Shown here piece by piece: positions 53,336 through 61,176 of a stretch of 64,000 nucleotides of DNA; the first letter of the stretch is position 1, and each line of letters opens with the position of its first letter. The position numbers and the translations under genes are program-made. The notes under the pieces were generated by a model, which was not told the DNA's origin, did not search any database, and was given only the letters and a program-made list of their open reading frames with translations. This DNA is from Chitinophaga filiformis (GTDB lineage: Bacteria > Bacteroidota > Bacteroidia > Chitinophagales > Chitinophagaceae): NCBI RefSeq assembly GCF_021646545.1, contig NZ_JAKIRP010000009.1, positions 279,868-343,867 on the forward strand, read 5' to 3'.

Positions 53336-54190
53336 ATGCATCATTATCCTACACTTTTTAAGCAATACTTACAACAGAGCGGTTATAGTACAACAACCCA
53401 GAACATGTTACCTGGTTGTGTACGTGATTTTTTGCAATACGGGCGTTTTAAGCGGCTAACAGAGGTTGCCCCGAGGTGTATCCTTGATTTTTACGAATGG
53501 CTGCATATACGGCCTTTAAAGCGCCGAGAGGGGGCATTGAGTGCGGGGATGATCAGCCATTATGTATATGCATTGAAAGTGTTCTTTAGCTGGCAGGAGG
53601 CCAGTGGAGGCATCAGCTATAACCCGATGAGTGGGTTAAAGTTCCGCAGAGGTGAGCGTAACAGCCGTGAGGCGCTGGGACAGGATGAAGTAGCGGCCTT
53701 GTTTACAGCCGCGTTGAGCATCCGGGAGAGGGTAATGTTACACCTGTTTTATAGCTGTGGTCTTCGTCGTAGTGAGGCAGTGAAGCTAAGCATCCGTGAT
53801 GTACAGGCCAGGCACCGGTTATTGTATGTACGTTCAGGTAAAGGGGCCAGCCGTCGTGTGATCCCGTTGACGGGTAAGGTAGCAGGGGAGTTAACCACCT
53901 ACCTTGAACAGTGGCGTAAAGGCAAAGAAAGTGATAAGAGTGCCTTTATGCTGAACCGTGTAGGTAAGGCGATGAGTGGAGTTAGTTATAATCATTTACT
54001 GAAAGGTGTGGTCAGACGTGCAGGACTATGGGAGGGGGTCACACCACATTACCTGCGTCACAGTATAGCTACGCATCTGCTACAGGGCGGTATGAGCCTT
54101 GAATATGTGCGGGACTTTTTAGGTCACAGACACCTGGAAGCGACGCAGATCTATGCCAAGGTAGGCGCCCATCAATTACAACAGTTATGA
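53336..54190 (+). CDS. Tyrosine recombinase 1, catalytically complete (unit 1)
   Basis: 284 residues, XerC/XerD-like. The N-terminal SAM-like core-binding domain is residues 1-100. Catalytic residues: R144 (CGLRRSEAV), K169 in the beta-hairpin, H238-x-x-R241 (HYLRHS), H264 (FLGHRH) and nucleophile Y273 (TQIYAKV). All are present, so it should be active. It ends in ATGA, overlapping the next recombinase by 4 bp, indicating translational coupling. It is the likely integrase/excisionase acting at the RHS core codons. Confidence 0.92.
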   Translation: MHHYPTLFKQYLQQSGYSTTTQNMLPGCVRDFLQYGRFKRLTEVAPRCILDFYEWLHIRPLKRREGALSAGMISHYVYALKVFFSWQEASGGISYNPMSGLKFRRGERNSREALGQDEVAALFTAALSIRERVMLHLFYSCGLRRSEAVKLSIRDVQARHRLLYVRSGKGASRRVIPLTGKVAGELTTYLEQWRKGKESDKSAFMLNRVGKAMSGVSYNHLLKGVVRRAGLWEGVTPHYLRHSIATHLLQGGMSLEYVRDFLGHRHLEATQIYAKVGAHQLQQL

Positions 54191-55050
54191 CACTGGAACA
54201 GTATTTACAACAGCAATACACCCCATCTACAGCGGCGTCCTATGCCCGCGAAATCAGCATCTTTTTATCCGGTTACCCCGAGGCATCTACCGCCGTTTAT
54301 AAGGACTTAATGGGTTATATAGGCGTCCTTCGTCATCACTATCGTAACAGCCATACTTTAAACCGGATCGTGAGCAGCATCAAAGTTTATTATGATTACC
54401 TGTGCTATACGGGGCAGCGGTCGGATCACCCTGCACGGGGGATCAAACTGCGTGACAGGCGAAGCCGAGACATCCAGCTGCAGGACCTGTTCAGCAGTAC
54501 TGAGCTAGAACAGTTACTGGAGCGCAAAGAGCGTTTTAATGCGCTTGCTTTACGAAATAAGGTGTTAATGAGCTTATTGATCTACCAGGGCTTACAGGTG
54601 GGAGAGCTGGCCGCATTACGTGTCCAGGATGTGTTCTTGGAGAGTGGTTCTGTATATATCCAATGTACCGCCGTTACCAATAGCCGCACACTGGCCCTAA
54701 AGCCGTTACAGGTAGGTTGGTTCAGCAGTTACCTGCAGGAAGTACGCCCTGTATTATTAGCTGGCCAGGAAAGTGAGCTGCTAATAATCGGCCAGCGTGG
54801 TAATGGGATGGCACGAGAAGATATCAGTAAGCATGTAAAACGTAGCTATGCAGGTATGTTCCGGGGCAGGGAAGTTAGTGCCCAGCGCATCCGCCAGAGT
54901 GTAATCGCTAACCTGTTTAAACAGGGCCATGATATAGGTGTAGTACAGCAGTTCGCAGGTCATAAGTATCCATCCAGCACAGAAAGGTATCGTCAGGACG
55001 ATGTAGGTCGTTTACAGGCTGCTATAGAGTTGTATCACCCGGTAAGATGA
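54187..55050 (+). CDS. Tyrosine recombinase 2, degenerate active site (unit 1)
   Basis: 287 residues with the same two-domain fold, but the first catalytic arginine is Q137 (YQGLQVGEL instead of GLR) and the HxxR box is Q233-R-I-R236 (first His lost). R236, H259 (FAGHK) and Y268 (ERYRQ) remain. The pattern suggests a partner that binds the site and may not cleave, working as a heterodimer or architectural subunit with recombinase 1. It overlaps the upstream gene by 4 bp. No gene follows on this strand. Confidence 0.88.
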   Translation: MTLEQYLQQQYTPSTAASYAREISIFLSGYPEASTAVYKDLMGYIGVLRHHYRNSHTLNRIVSSIKVYYDYLCYTGQRSDHPARGIKLRDRRSRDIQLQDLFSSTELEQLLERKERFNALALRNKVLMSLLIYQGLQVGELAALRVQDVFLESGSVYIQCTAVTNSRTLALKPLQVGWFSSYLQEVRPVLLAGQESELLIIGQRGNGMAREDISKHVKRSYAGMFRGREVSAQRIRQSVIANLFKQGHDIGVVQQFAGHKYPSSTERYRQDDVGRLQAAIELYHPVR

Positions 55051-55150
55051 AAAAGTAAGTATCTGATTAGTGGATACAAAAGTGTATAATGTTATTGTGA
55101 TTGGAAGTGTAATGTGTAGATAATGAATTAATTACAGTGGGTAGTTCGAA

Positions 55151-55270
55151 TCATGTCAGGATCCTTAAAAAAAGGTTTTTTTTAAAAAGGAAATAGGTCA
55201 CAGCAAAGCCGCCAAGTGCCCAAAGAGCATCGGAGAGAAGATTTATAAAGATATCTCTGACGGTATCCAT
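55151..55270 (-). CDS. 39-aa membrane peptide, unannotated small gene (unit 1)
   Basis: On the minus strand ATG 55270-55268 opens a 39-codon frame, MDTVRDIFINLLSDALWALG then GFAVTYFLFKKNLF and RILT, ending at TGA 55153-55151. One hydrophobic segment (ALWALGGFAVTYFLF) is followed by KK, typical of a single-pass inner-membrane peptide. A consensus -7 box TAACTTTG (55284-55277) ends 6 bp before the ATG, so the mRNA would be leaderless or nearly so. An A/T-rich palindrome around 55165-55190 covers its 3' end. It could be a holin-like or toxic peptide or an addiction component; function unknown. Confidence 0.55.
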   Translation of the reverse strand: MDTVRDIFINLLSDALWALGGFAVTYFLFKKNLFLRILT

Positions 55271-55339
55271 TGTTTGCAAAGTTAGCAAAAATGAGTAGTT
55301 GCAGTGTATCTAATGTTTATTTTGATCGTGCAGGTATTG

Positions 55340-55411
55340 TTCCTGTTCTGGGAATCGAACCAGCCTCCCACCATCAAATCAGGTCCTTGCGTATTACTAG
55401 TGAACCAGGAA
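55340..55411 (-). other. tRNA-like 72-nt segment (unit 1)
   Basis: On the minus strand TTCCTGG at the 5' end and ACAGGAA at the 3' end pair (6 of 7), U8 and A14-G15 are present, and GGTTCGATTCC sits at the T-arm position. The D loop lacks GG, the anticodon loop lacks U33 and the T stem needs a bulge, so a functional tRNA is unlikely. It is best seen as a tRNA remnant or mimic. Confidence 0.25.
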
Positions 55412-55440
55412 AAGCGGTCTCACTCCGTCCTCGGGTCGTA

Positions 55441-55513
55441 CAAAAACCTGCGCCAGGTTGCGCGCAAGTGTTCCGTATGCAAGGGGCCTATGCGCAACCT
55501 GTCACAGTTTTTG
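55441..55513. repeat. Long hairpin in element tail (unit 1)
   Basis: CAAAAAC (55441-55447) pairs with GTTTTTG (55507-55513), and CAGGTTGCGC (55454-55463) pairs perfectly with GCGCAACCTG (55492-55501), with a 6/5-nt internal loop. Confidence 0.8.
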
Positions 55514-55874
55514 CGCCCCTTCGTCCTACGTTCGGGCAGCTCCCGGTCTGGCGGCTGCCCGCATTGGCTCTGCTATAGCCATCCCTACGCTGCCTCTCGT
55601 TTGTCCGCCACCTGCCTAGCCGCCACGGCCTTATCTTTTTGTCTTTGCTGTCCGCTTCGCTCCCAGCTATTAACAAGGACTAGGCGCGGCTAGCTGCGGC
55701 TCCGTGCTACGCTGCGCTACGCACTCCCGCCCCAGCAGCCGTGGCGTCATGGCGGTGGTGGCGGAGGATCGCTATTAGGCGGCAGATTATAGCTGCCAGG
55801 CATTAGACCGCTGACCCACCAGCTGATGAAATGCCTGCGCGAACGTGAGCAGTAGTACCCTGATCAACGTTAGT

Positions 55875-56002
55875 ACTATCTTGCTTCCGTCGGCAGGATA
55901 GTGGATGCGGTGAGCGTCAGTATAAGGGCTATACGGCAGGATAATGCCCATCCGCAGGATCTATCCCTCAGCATCAGTAACGCATCCACTATCCCACCGA
56001 CG
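55875..56002. repeat. Competing hairpins near the element right end (unit 1)
   Basis: The arm 55888-55909 pairs with 55981-56002 (20 of 22 bp). Part of the same arm, GCAGGATAGT (55893-55902), can instead pair with ACTATCTTGC (55875-55884; 9 of 10). CGGCAGGATA also recurs at 55934-55943, and CCGCAGGAT follows at about 55952. Mutually exclusive folds or protein-binding repeats are both possible. Confidence 0.65.
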
Positions 56003-56011
56003 TAGTGTTAT

Positions 56012-56049
56012 TTTTTTCTTTCAGCTGAAAGAACAGATGAAAGAAAAAA
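56012..56049. repeat. Perfect inverted repeat close to the right junction (unit 1)
   Basis: TTTTTTCTTTCA (56012-56023) and TGAAAGAAAAAA (56038-56049) are perfect 12-bp arms. The left arm also contributes to a 14-bp palindrome, CTTTCAGCTGAAAG. It lies about 75 bp before the unit boundary. Confidence 0.8.
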
Positions 56050-56112
56050 CTATATCTTAGGGCCAGTTCTTTGAGTAAAAAAGCGTGCAGGGCGGGTTGG
56101 CTGTCGGAGTGA

Positions 56113-57126
56113 AAGTGCGCAGGGGACTATCGTTATGGGTTTAATGGGAAGGAGAATGATAATGAGGTGAAGGGAGAGGGAAATCAGCAGGATTATGGGA
56201 TGAGGGTGTATGATCCGAGGTTAGGGAAGTTTTTGAGTGTGGATCCGTTGACGAAGGGCTATCCGTGGTATACTCCATACCAGTTCGCAGGAAATACACC
56301 AATACAGGCGATTGATTTAGATGGAGAAGAAGAATTACACTATACTCTGACGAAAAATGATGATGGATCTGCATCTCTTAAGTTAACCAATATAACCTTT
56401 GTACAAAAGAAGGATTGGTTCTATAAGGCTTTAGGAGTTTTTAATACTAGAGAAGAAGAACCTCGTATACCAGAAAGGGCTGTTATTAACTACGGAGATA
56501 AGAAATACTACATAGGTTTCTCTGGTTCTAAGGGTAGGGGCAATGAAGGTGAGATGGAATTTTTTAAGTCAATTAGGCGCAATGCAAATGAGGTTCTTTA
56601 TGCAGTAGACAACATTTTTCTGGATGAGGACCAGTCGAAAAGCGTTGAAGCCTTTTCCATGGCTGTACATACTCAGAATAATACAGCGATGTACGGTCCG
56701 TTGACTGATAAGGCTTGGTATTCGAGGACAATGGAGGATGTAAGGGTTTTTAGAATCCAAGGGGGACAGGGTGATAAACAAAGTCAGGAAAGAGTCTTAT
56801 TCAGTCGGGATGGTAAAATATCGATAAGAGGAAACGATATGTTATTTGTAACTTTAGATGATAAAGCCCACCAAATTTATTTTTATCAAAAAAGAGGTGG
56901 TGCAGAAGCTGGGGCGGAGATTGTCTCGTTTGAGATACCGCGTAGTTTAGCTAATGAAATAGTTAATAGTGCAGTTCCTCAAAGAAAGGGCAGTGCGTTT
57001 CCAAATTCACCTCAAATTTCAGATCCAAGTAAATCAAGAAGCGCTTATGGCTTGCCTAAAGCTTATATTGATAAAATAAGACAACAGGCGATACCGGGAA
57101 CTGGTAGACGCGAACAACCACATTAA
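56113..57126 (+). pseudogene. Orphan RHS core-tip cassette of unit 2 (silent)
   Basis: The frame of DYRYGFNGKEND is open from 56113, after an in-frame TGA at 56110-56112, to 57126. There is no RHS body, no ATG near the start and no ribosome-binding context; the only early start is a GTG at 56167 within the core. The tip is identical to the C-terminal 319 residues of the RHS protein. It should be untranslated unless recombination fuses it to an RHS gene. Confidence 0.8.
56125..56168. other. Proposed attP-type internal junction
   Basis: GACTATCGT followed by TATGGGTTTAATGGGAAGG encodes DYRYGFNGKENDNEV. It joins the tail of unit 1 to the tip of unit 2. The same joint recurs at 63966. Confidence 0.65.
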
Positions 57127-57127
57127 A

Positions 57128-57538
57128 ATGACTATAGAAGAGAAATTAGAACAAGGGTATTTTGCTGGATGTATTAAATACAAAAATGAGTATGGGTTTT
57201 ATCTAATGCCTATAGCTTATTGGATTCTTAATATGAATACGTACGATCCGGACTACGATCCAAGTGAAGATGAGTTTGTGTTTCGAAATAATGTGGAAGT
57301 AGTAAGTGATGACAAAATTCTTGATTTCTTTAGCGCAACAGAAGAGTATAGGATTAGTTATCAAATGCTTAGTGCGGCTAGTTTATTGCATGTTATATTT
57401 TTTATAGATTTCGATGCGAAGTTATTTGTTAGTTGGTTTAATGACATAGAGGTGGAAACGTACTTGCCAGATAATTCTTGGAAAGGGCTTTTTGATGATC
57501 CTAACAAATATATTCCGTTCAAGGATATAGAAGAGTGA
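57128..57538 (+). CDS. Candidate immunity protein (unit 2)
   Basis: Identical to the 136-residue protein at 49287-49697. Unlike unit 1 there is no active upstream toxin reading frame or obvious promoter, so expression depends on read-through or an unseen promoter inside the tip. A GTGA-overlapping short frame follows as in unit 1 (57535-57633). Confidence 0.65.
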   Translation: MTIEEKLEQGYFAGCIKYKNEYGFYLMPIAYWILNMNTYDPDYDPSEDEFVFRNNVEVVSDDKILDFFSATEEYRISYQMLSAASLLHVIFFIDFDAKLFVSWFNDIEVETYLPDNSWKGLFDDPNKYIPFKDIEE

Positions 57539-57664
57539 TAAACATCTCGGTTAAAAAGGCATCAGGCTGTTTAAAACTCGAAGTTTGGCCTGAGGCTGCT
57601 ATTGAAGAGATACATCAGATGCATCGAGTATAAGAATAAATATAGTGAGTTTATATGTAAACTT

Positions 57665-57702
57665 AAATAAGGAAGCCCGGTAATCACCGGGCTTCCTTAT
57701 TT
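57665..57702. terminator. Bidirectional terminator, unit 2
   Basis: Same perfect 16-bp-arm hairpin as at 49824-49861, shifted by 7841. Confidence 0.9.
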
Positions 57703-58038
57703 AAGAATAGCTTGTAGTTTAGATTTAGCAAGGAAAGCGTCCAGCAGCGAATAGACACATTCTTTATCCTTCTCAGGAAGTTCATTAATCTCATTGAGCC
57801 GCTTCATCATCTTAGGGTCCTTCAAAATATTAGTATCATTAGCTTCCCCTAATAAGAATCCCACGGTAGTCTCCAGGGCTTCAGCCAGCTTCCTGACCAC
57901 ATCAATAGACGGTAGCATCTCATCACGTTCATAACGTCCTATGACAGTATGAGCAGACCCCAGTTTTTTAGCAAGTTCCTGTTGTGAGAACCCTTTAGCT
58001 TCCCTACACTCCCTGAGTTTTTTACCAAAAGAGACCAT
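57697..58038 (-). CDS. XRE-family repressor (unit 2)
   Basis: Identical to the 113-residue repressor at 49856-50197, with the same divergent control region. Two copies should double repressor dosage and could act in trans on all units of the array. Confidence 0.9.
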   Translation of the reverse strand: MVSFGKKLRECREAKGFSQQELAKKLGSAHTVIGRYERDEMLPSIDVVRKLAEALETTVGFLLGEANDTNILKDPKMMKRLNEINELPEKDKECVYSLLDAFLAKSKLQAILK

Positions 58039-58047
58039 TGTATGATA

Positions 58048-58177
58048 CGTTTACGGTTAATAAAACCCCTGTTATAGAGGGTTTAGTCAAAATTATGAAA
58101 CGAATGCGGTAAAATAAAATCGTAAAATATTTGCTCAATTAAACTGATCCGGTATCTTTGCACCGTTTACGGTTAAT
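58048..58177. promoter_or_regulatory. Divergent control region (unit 2)
   Basis: CGTTTACGGTTAAT repeats at 58048-58061 and 58164-58177 flank the TTTG-N19-TATCTTTG promoter, as in unit 1. Confidence 0.75.
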
Positions 58178-58190
58178 TAAAAAATATTTT

Positions 58191-58415
58191 ATGTCATCAG
58201 GAACTAAAAGTAAAGCACTCCGTCGCGGTAAAATGCATGGGCAGTACCGGGCAGTCAGTAATCATTGGCATGGCGGTCGTAATGTACCCTGGTTAAATGT
58301 ACGAGGTCTGTGGCTGGAAGAAGCAGGCTTTAATGTAGGTGATCCGATAGATATCATAGTCGGAAAAGGAAAGCTGATCGTTAAAAAGGCCTATGATGGA
58401 AATAGCAGCCATTAA
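58191..58415 (+). CDS. SymE-like small protein (unit 2)
   Basis: Identical to the 74-residue protein at 50350-50574, including the overlap with the primase start. Confidence 0.75.
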   Translation: MSSGTKSKALRRGKMHGQYRAVSNHWHGGRNVPWLNVRGLWLEEAGFNVGDPIDIIVGKGKLIVKKAYDGNSSH

Positions 58416-61092
58416 GCAGCAGCTAACGTTATCGCAGGTGCTGTCTTATTACGGGTTAAAACCGGATAAGCACCTGCGATTACACTGCCCGTTCCACGAT
58501 GACAAGACGCCGAGCCTGCAGGTGTATTACAAGACGCATAGCTGTTATTGTTTTAGCAGTAACTGTAAGACGCATGGCAAGCCATTGGATGTAATAGACT
58601 TTGTGATGTACAAGGAAGGCTGCAGTAAACATGAAGCTATCCTGAAGTGTAAGGCGTTAATAGGTGGTAATGTTCCTGCTACACCAGCAAGGAACTACAG
58701 CCGAGCGGAGACGCTTGGTCACATGTTCATTTATTTTAAGAATGCAGTGCATAACAGCAAGCCCGCGCAGGAGTATATACGAAGCAGAGGTTTAGATGCT
58801 ACCCGTTTAGAGATTGGTTATAATACCGCACAGTTCCATCACGGCAACCGTAAGGATGATGAGCTGATAGCTGCGTGTGTATCTGTAGGGTTATTATCCC
58901 CATGGGGTACAAGTAGCAATGGTAGCCAGGCGTATAAACCTTTTGGGAAGTATTGTATTGTGTTTGCCTTACGTAACAGTGGCGGAGAGGTAAGCGGTAT
59001 GTACTTCCGCAGTACAGTTAATGATGAAGACCAGCGACATTATTACTTAAAGGACAGGCGTGGTCTTTATCCCTGTTATCCGAAGCCAGATGTACAAAGA
59101 CTGATACTGACCGAATCAGTAATAGATGCAGCCACATTGTTACAGTGTAGCGAAATATCCCAAACATACGGTATCCTGTCCTGTTATGGTACCAATGGTC
59201 TAACCGCAGAACATGAAGCAGCCATCAAAGGCTTAACCCACCTGCAGGAGATCATCTTTGCTTTTGATGGGGATGAAGCAGGACGTAAGGCAGTTGCGAA
59301 ATACGCCACTACTTTTAAAGATAAGTTACCCCATGTGTTAATCAGCACCTTACAGCTACCGGAAGGCGAAGACATCAACAGTAGGGGTGTTAGTCATAGT
59401 GCTGAGATCTTCCCTCACTTACTAAATAGTCGGACTGATTTTTTTCTTTCAGTTGAATCAGTTGAAAAACAAAACGTTCCTGCCTCTGGGCCAGTTGCAG
59501 CGCCTTTATCAGCCACCTCTATACTGGACAGTAGTAATCCCTACAAACTGAGCTACAGCGGCGATCTGGCCATTTATTACGTGCAGGGAGGGGTGAGTAA
59601 ACAGCTGGACAGCATGAAGGTAACACTGGTTGTAGAGCGTAAGGATAATGGCCAGAAGAGCCGCAATAAACTGGACCTGTATGAAGATAAGCAGGTAGAG
59701 AAGTTATGCAGAGAGGTAGGTGAGAAGCTGGGGCTTCGAAAAGACATACTGGAACAGGACCTATACCAGTTAACCGACTTGTTGGACCAGTACCGTGAAA
59801 GGGATGAGCCGCCAGCAGCAGGAGAAGAGGCAAAGGGTTATACTTTAAGTGTTGGGGAGCGGAGTGCTGCAGAGCGTTTTTTAAGGGAGCAGGGCTTATT
59901 AGAGAACCTGAACAAGCTATTAGGCGAAACGGGTATAGTAGGCGAGGAAAGGAACCGGTTATTTTTATTACTGGTAGCGCTGAGTTACAAGATGCCTGCA
60001 CCCTTACATGCGCTGATACAGGGCAGTAGTGGCAGTGGAAAGACCAGGTTATTAAAGCAGGTATCAGACTGTATGCCCCCTGAGAAGGTCACACGGCTGA
60101 CACGGGTAAGTGATAAAGTGTTATATAATTACCCTGAGCGTTACTTTATGAATCGGTTACTATGCTTAGAGGATATAGACGGGTTGAGTGAGGAAGCAGA
60201 GTTCGCGTTCCGTGAGTTGCAGAGTAATGGAGAGCTGAATAGTGCCACCAGTATTAAACTGGAAAATGGGCAGATCACCAGTGGACAAAAGACAGTGAGA
60301 GGTCCGATAGCCAGCCTAGCCTGTACAACCCATGGAGAGATTTATGAGGACAATATGAGCCGTGTGTTCCTGATAGCTGTAGACGAGAGCCCTGAGCAGA
60401 CCAGACGTATTATAGGCTACCAGAACAGTAAGGCAGCGGGGGAGACAGATACGCGCAAGGAACAGGATAGTAAAGGTTTTATCCGTAACCTGGTGCGCTG
60501 TTTGGAAGCACTGGAGGTAGTTAATCCTTATGCGGGGCGTTTACAGTTGCCCGAGGATGCACATAAGATCCGCCGTTTACATGACCTGTTTTTAAACTTT
60601 GTGAAGATGGTAACGCTGGTACACCAATACCAGCGTACCAAAGACAGCAAGGGGCGTCTGATAGCAGAGATCAGTGATATAGAGCAGGCCATAAGTATTA
60701 TGTTCGACAGTATAGTCCTGAAAGTAGATGAGCTGGATGGTAGTCTTCGTCAGTTCTATGAACAGTTAAAGGACTACCTGCGTAGTCAATATGGTCAGCA
60801 TTACAGCCAGGCCGAGTTTAGCTTACGTGAAATCCGTCAGGGCTTAAAGATCAGTAAAACGCAGTTGTTCCGTTATGCGAATGACCTAACCCGGTTAGAA
60901 TATATCCGTCCCTGTGGCGGCCACGCTAATAAAGGGTTTATCTACAAGATAGTATACTGGGACAACTATCAGGGGTTAAGAGACCGTATCAAATCCCACC
61001 TATCCACCCAAATCACTGCTATTAAAGCAGACAGTCCCTCCCCAGAGGTTGGAACGCTACGGAACGCTAGTGGAACGCTGGAACCTGCGTGA
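58393..61092 (+). CDS. DnaG-like primase fused to P-loop NTPase (unit 2)
   Basis: Identical to the 899-residue protein at 50552-53251. The complete retention of such a long gene, with no substitution in the translated protein, points to a very recent duplication or ongoing homogenisation. Confidence 0.88.
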   Translation: MMEIAAIKQQLTLSQVLSYYGLKPDKHLRLHCPFHDDKTPSLQVYYKTHSCYCFSSNCKTHGKPLDVIDFVMYKEGCSKHEAILKCKALIGGNVPATPARNYSRAETLGHMFIYFKNAVHNSKPAQEYIRSRGLDATRLEIGYNTAQFHHGNRKDDELIAACVSVGLLSPWGTSSNGSQAYKPFGKYCIVFALRNSGGEVSGMYFRSTVNDEDQRHYYLKDRRGLYPCYPKPDVQRLILTESVIDAATLLQCSEISQTYGILSCYGTNGLTAEHEAAIKGLTHLQEIIFAFDGDEAGRKAVAKYATTFKDKLPHVLISTLQLPEGEDINSRGVSHSAEIFPHLLNSRTDFFLSVESVEKQNVPASGPVAAPLSATSILDSSNPYKLSYSGDLAIYYVQGGVSKQLDSMKVTLVVERKDNGQKSRNKLDLYEDKQVEKLCREVGEKLGLRKDILEQDLYQLTDLLDQYRERDEPPAAGEEAKGYTLSVGERSAAERFLREQGLLENLNKLLGETGIVGEERNRLFLLLVALSYKMPAPLHALIQGSSGSGKTRLLKQVSDCMPPEKVTRLTRVSDKVLYNYPERYFMNRLLCLEDIDGLSEEAEFAFRELQSNGELNSATSIKLENGQITSGQKTVRGPIASLACTTHGEIYEDNMSRVFLIAVDESPEQTRRIIGYQNSKAAGETDTRKEQDSKGFIRNLVRCLEALEVVNPYAGRLQLPEDAHKIRRLHDLFLNFVKMVTLVHQYQRTKDSKGRLIAEISDIEQAISIMFDSIVLKVDELDGSLRQFYEQLKDYLRSQYGQHYSQAEFSLREIRQGLKISKTQLFRYANDLTRLEYIRPCGGHANKGFIYKIVYWDNYQGLRDRIKSHLSTQITAIKADSPSPEVGTLRNASGTLEPA

Positions 61093-61125
61093 ATACTGGA
61101 AAAAGTGCCTTGCGTTCCGTGTTCC
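61051..61125. repeat. GGAACGCT iteron-like repeats (unit 2)
   Basis: Same three direct and two inverted elements as at 53210-53284, shifted by 7841. Confidence 0.65.
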
Positions 61126-61176
61126 AGAAAAATGCTCAAGGGGGTCAAAAAGTATATCTAAGATCATAGCGGTACC

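Larger units (their letters stand above)
48284..56124 (+). mobile_element. 7841-bp RHS-tip element, unit 1
   Basis: Bounded on the left by the codons for YRYGFNGKEND inside the RHS gene and on the right by a second copy of those codons at 56125. The content is: RHS core and tip, immunity candidate, XRE repressor, SymE-like protein, primase/P-loop protein, two tyrosine recombinases, a 39-aa membrane peptide and a hairpin-rich tail. The unit recurs unchanged at +7841 wherever I compared it, with identical proteins. Strict identity with unit 2 begins at 48293; positions 48285, 48290 and 48292 differ (GGC TAT AGG against GAC TAT CGT). This is the pattern left by a circle recombining into a resident RHS core. 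Mobility is inferred from recombinases, repeat structure and junctions; no transfer genes are present. Confidence 0.85.
55051..56124. other. Structured non-coding tail of unit 1
   Basis: About 1.07 kb with no plus-strand gene. From about 55440 it is GC-rich and full of inverted repeats. The main structures: CAAAAAC/GTTTTTG plus CAGGTTGCGC/GCGCAACCTG (55441-55513); CGGGCAGC/GCTGCCCG (55533-55561); CGCCACGGC (55621-55629) with GCCGTGGCG (55738-55746); a 22-nt arm pair (55888-55909 with 55981-56002); and TTTTTTCTTTCA/TGAAAGAAAAAA (56012-56049). CGGCAGGATA repeats lie within the 55888-56002 structure. Reading frames of 102 and 129 codons here look spurious. It may hold the replication origin, recombinase arm sites or a structured RNA. 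Confidence 0.7.

Noticed and set aside
53208..53459. 83-codon frame bridging primase end and recombinase 1 start
   Set aside because: Out of frame with both; it reads through the GGAACGCT repeats and recombinase codons and shows no coding character.
55340..55411. Functional tRNA gene
   Set aside because: Lacks D-loop GG and U33, and the T stem needs a bulge; kept only as a low-confidence tRNA-like segment.
55270..55693. Plus-strand frames of 102 and 129 codons in the element tail
   Set aside because: They overlap each other, run through strong hairpins and give low-complexity Pro/Cys/Leu-rich peptides without promoter or ribosome site. The tail looks non-coding on this strand.
48284..56124. 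Integrative conjugative element or prophage
   Set aside because: No relaxase, type IV secretion, capsid, terminase or tail genes in the unit.
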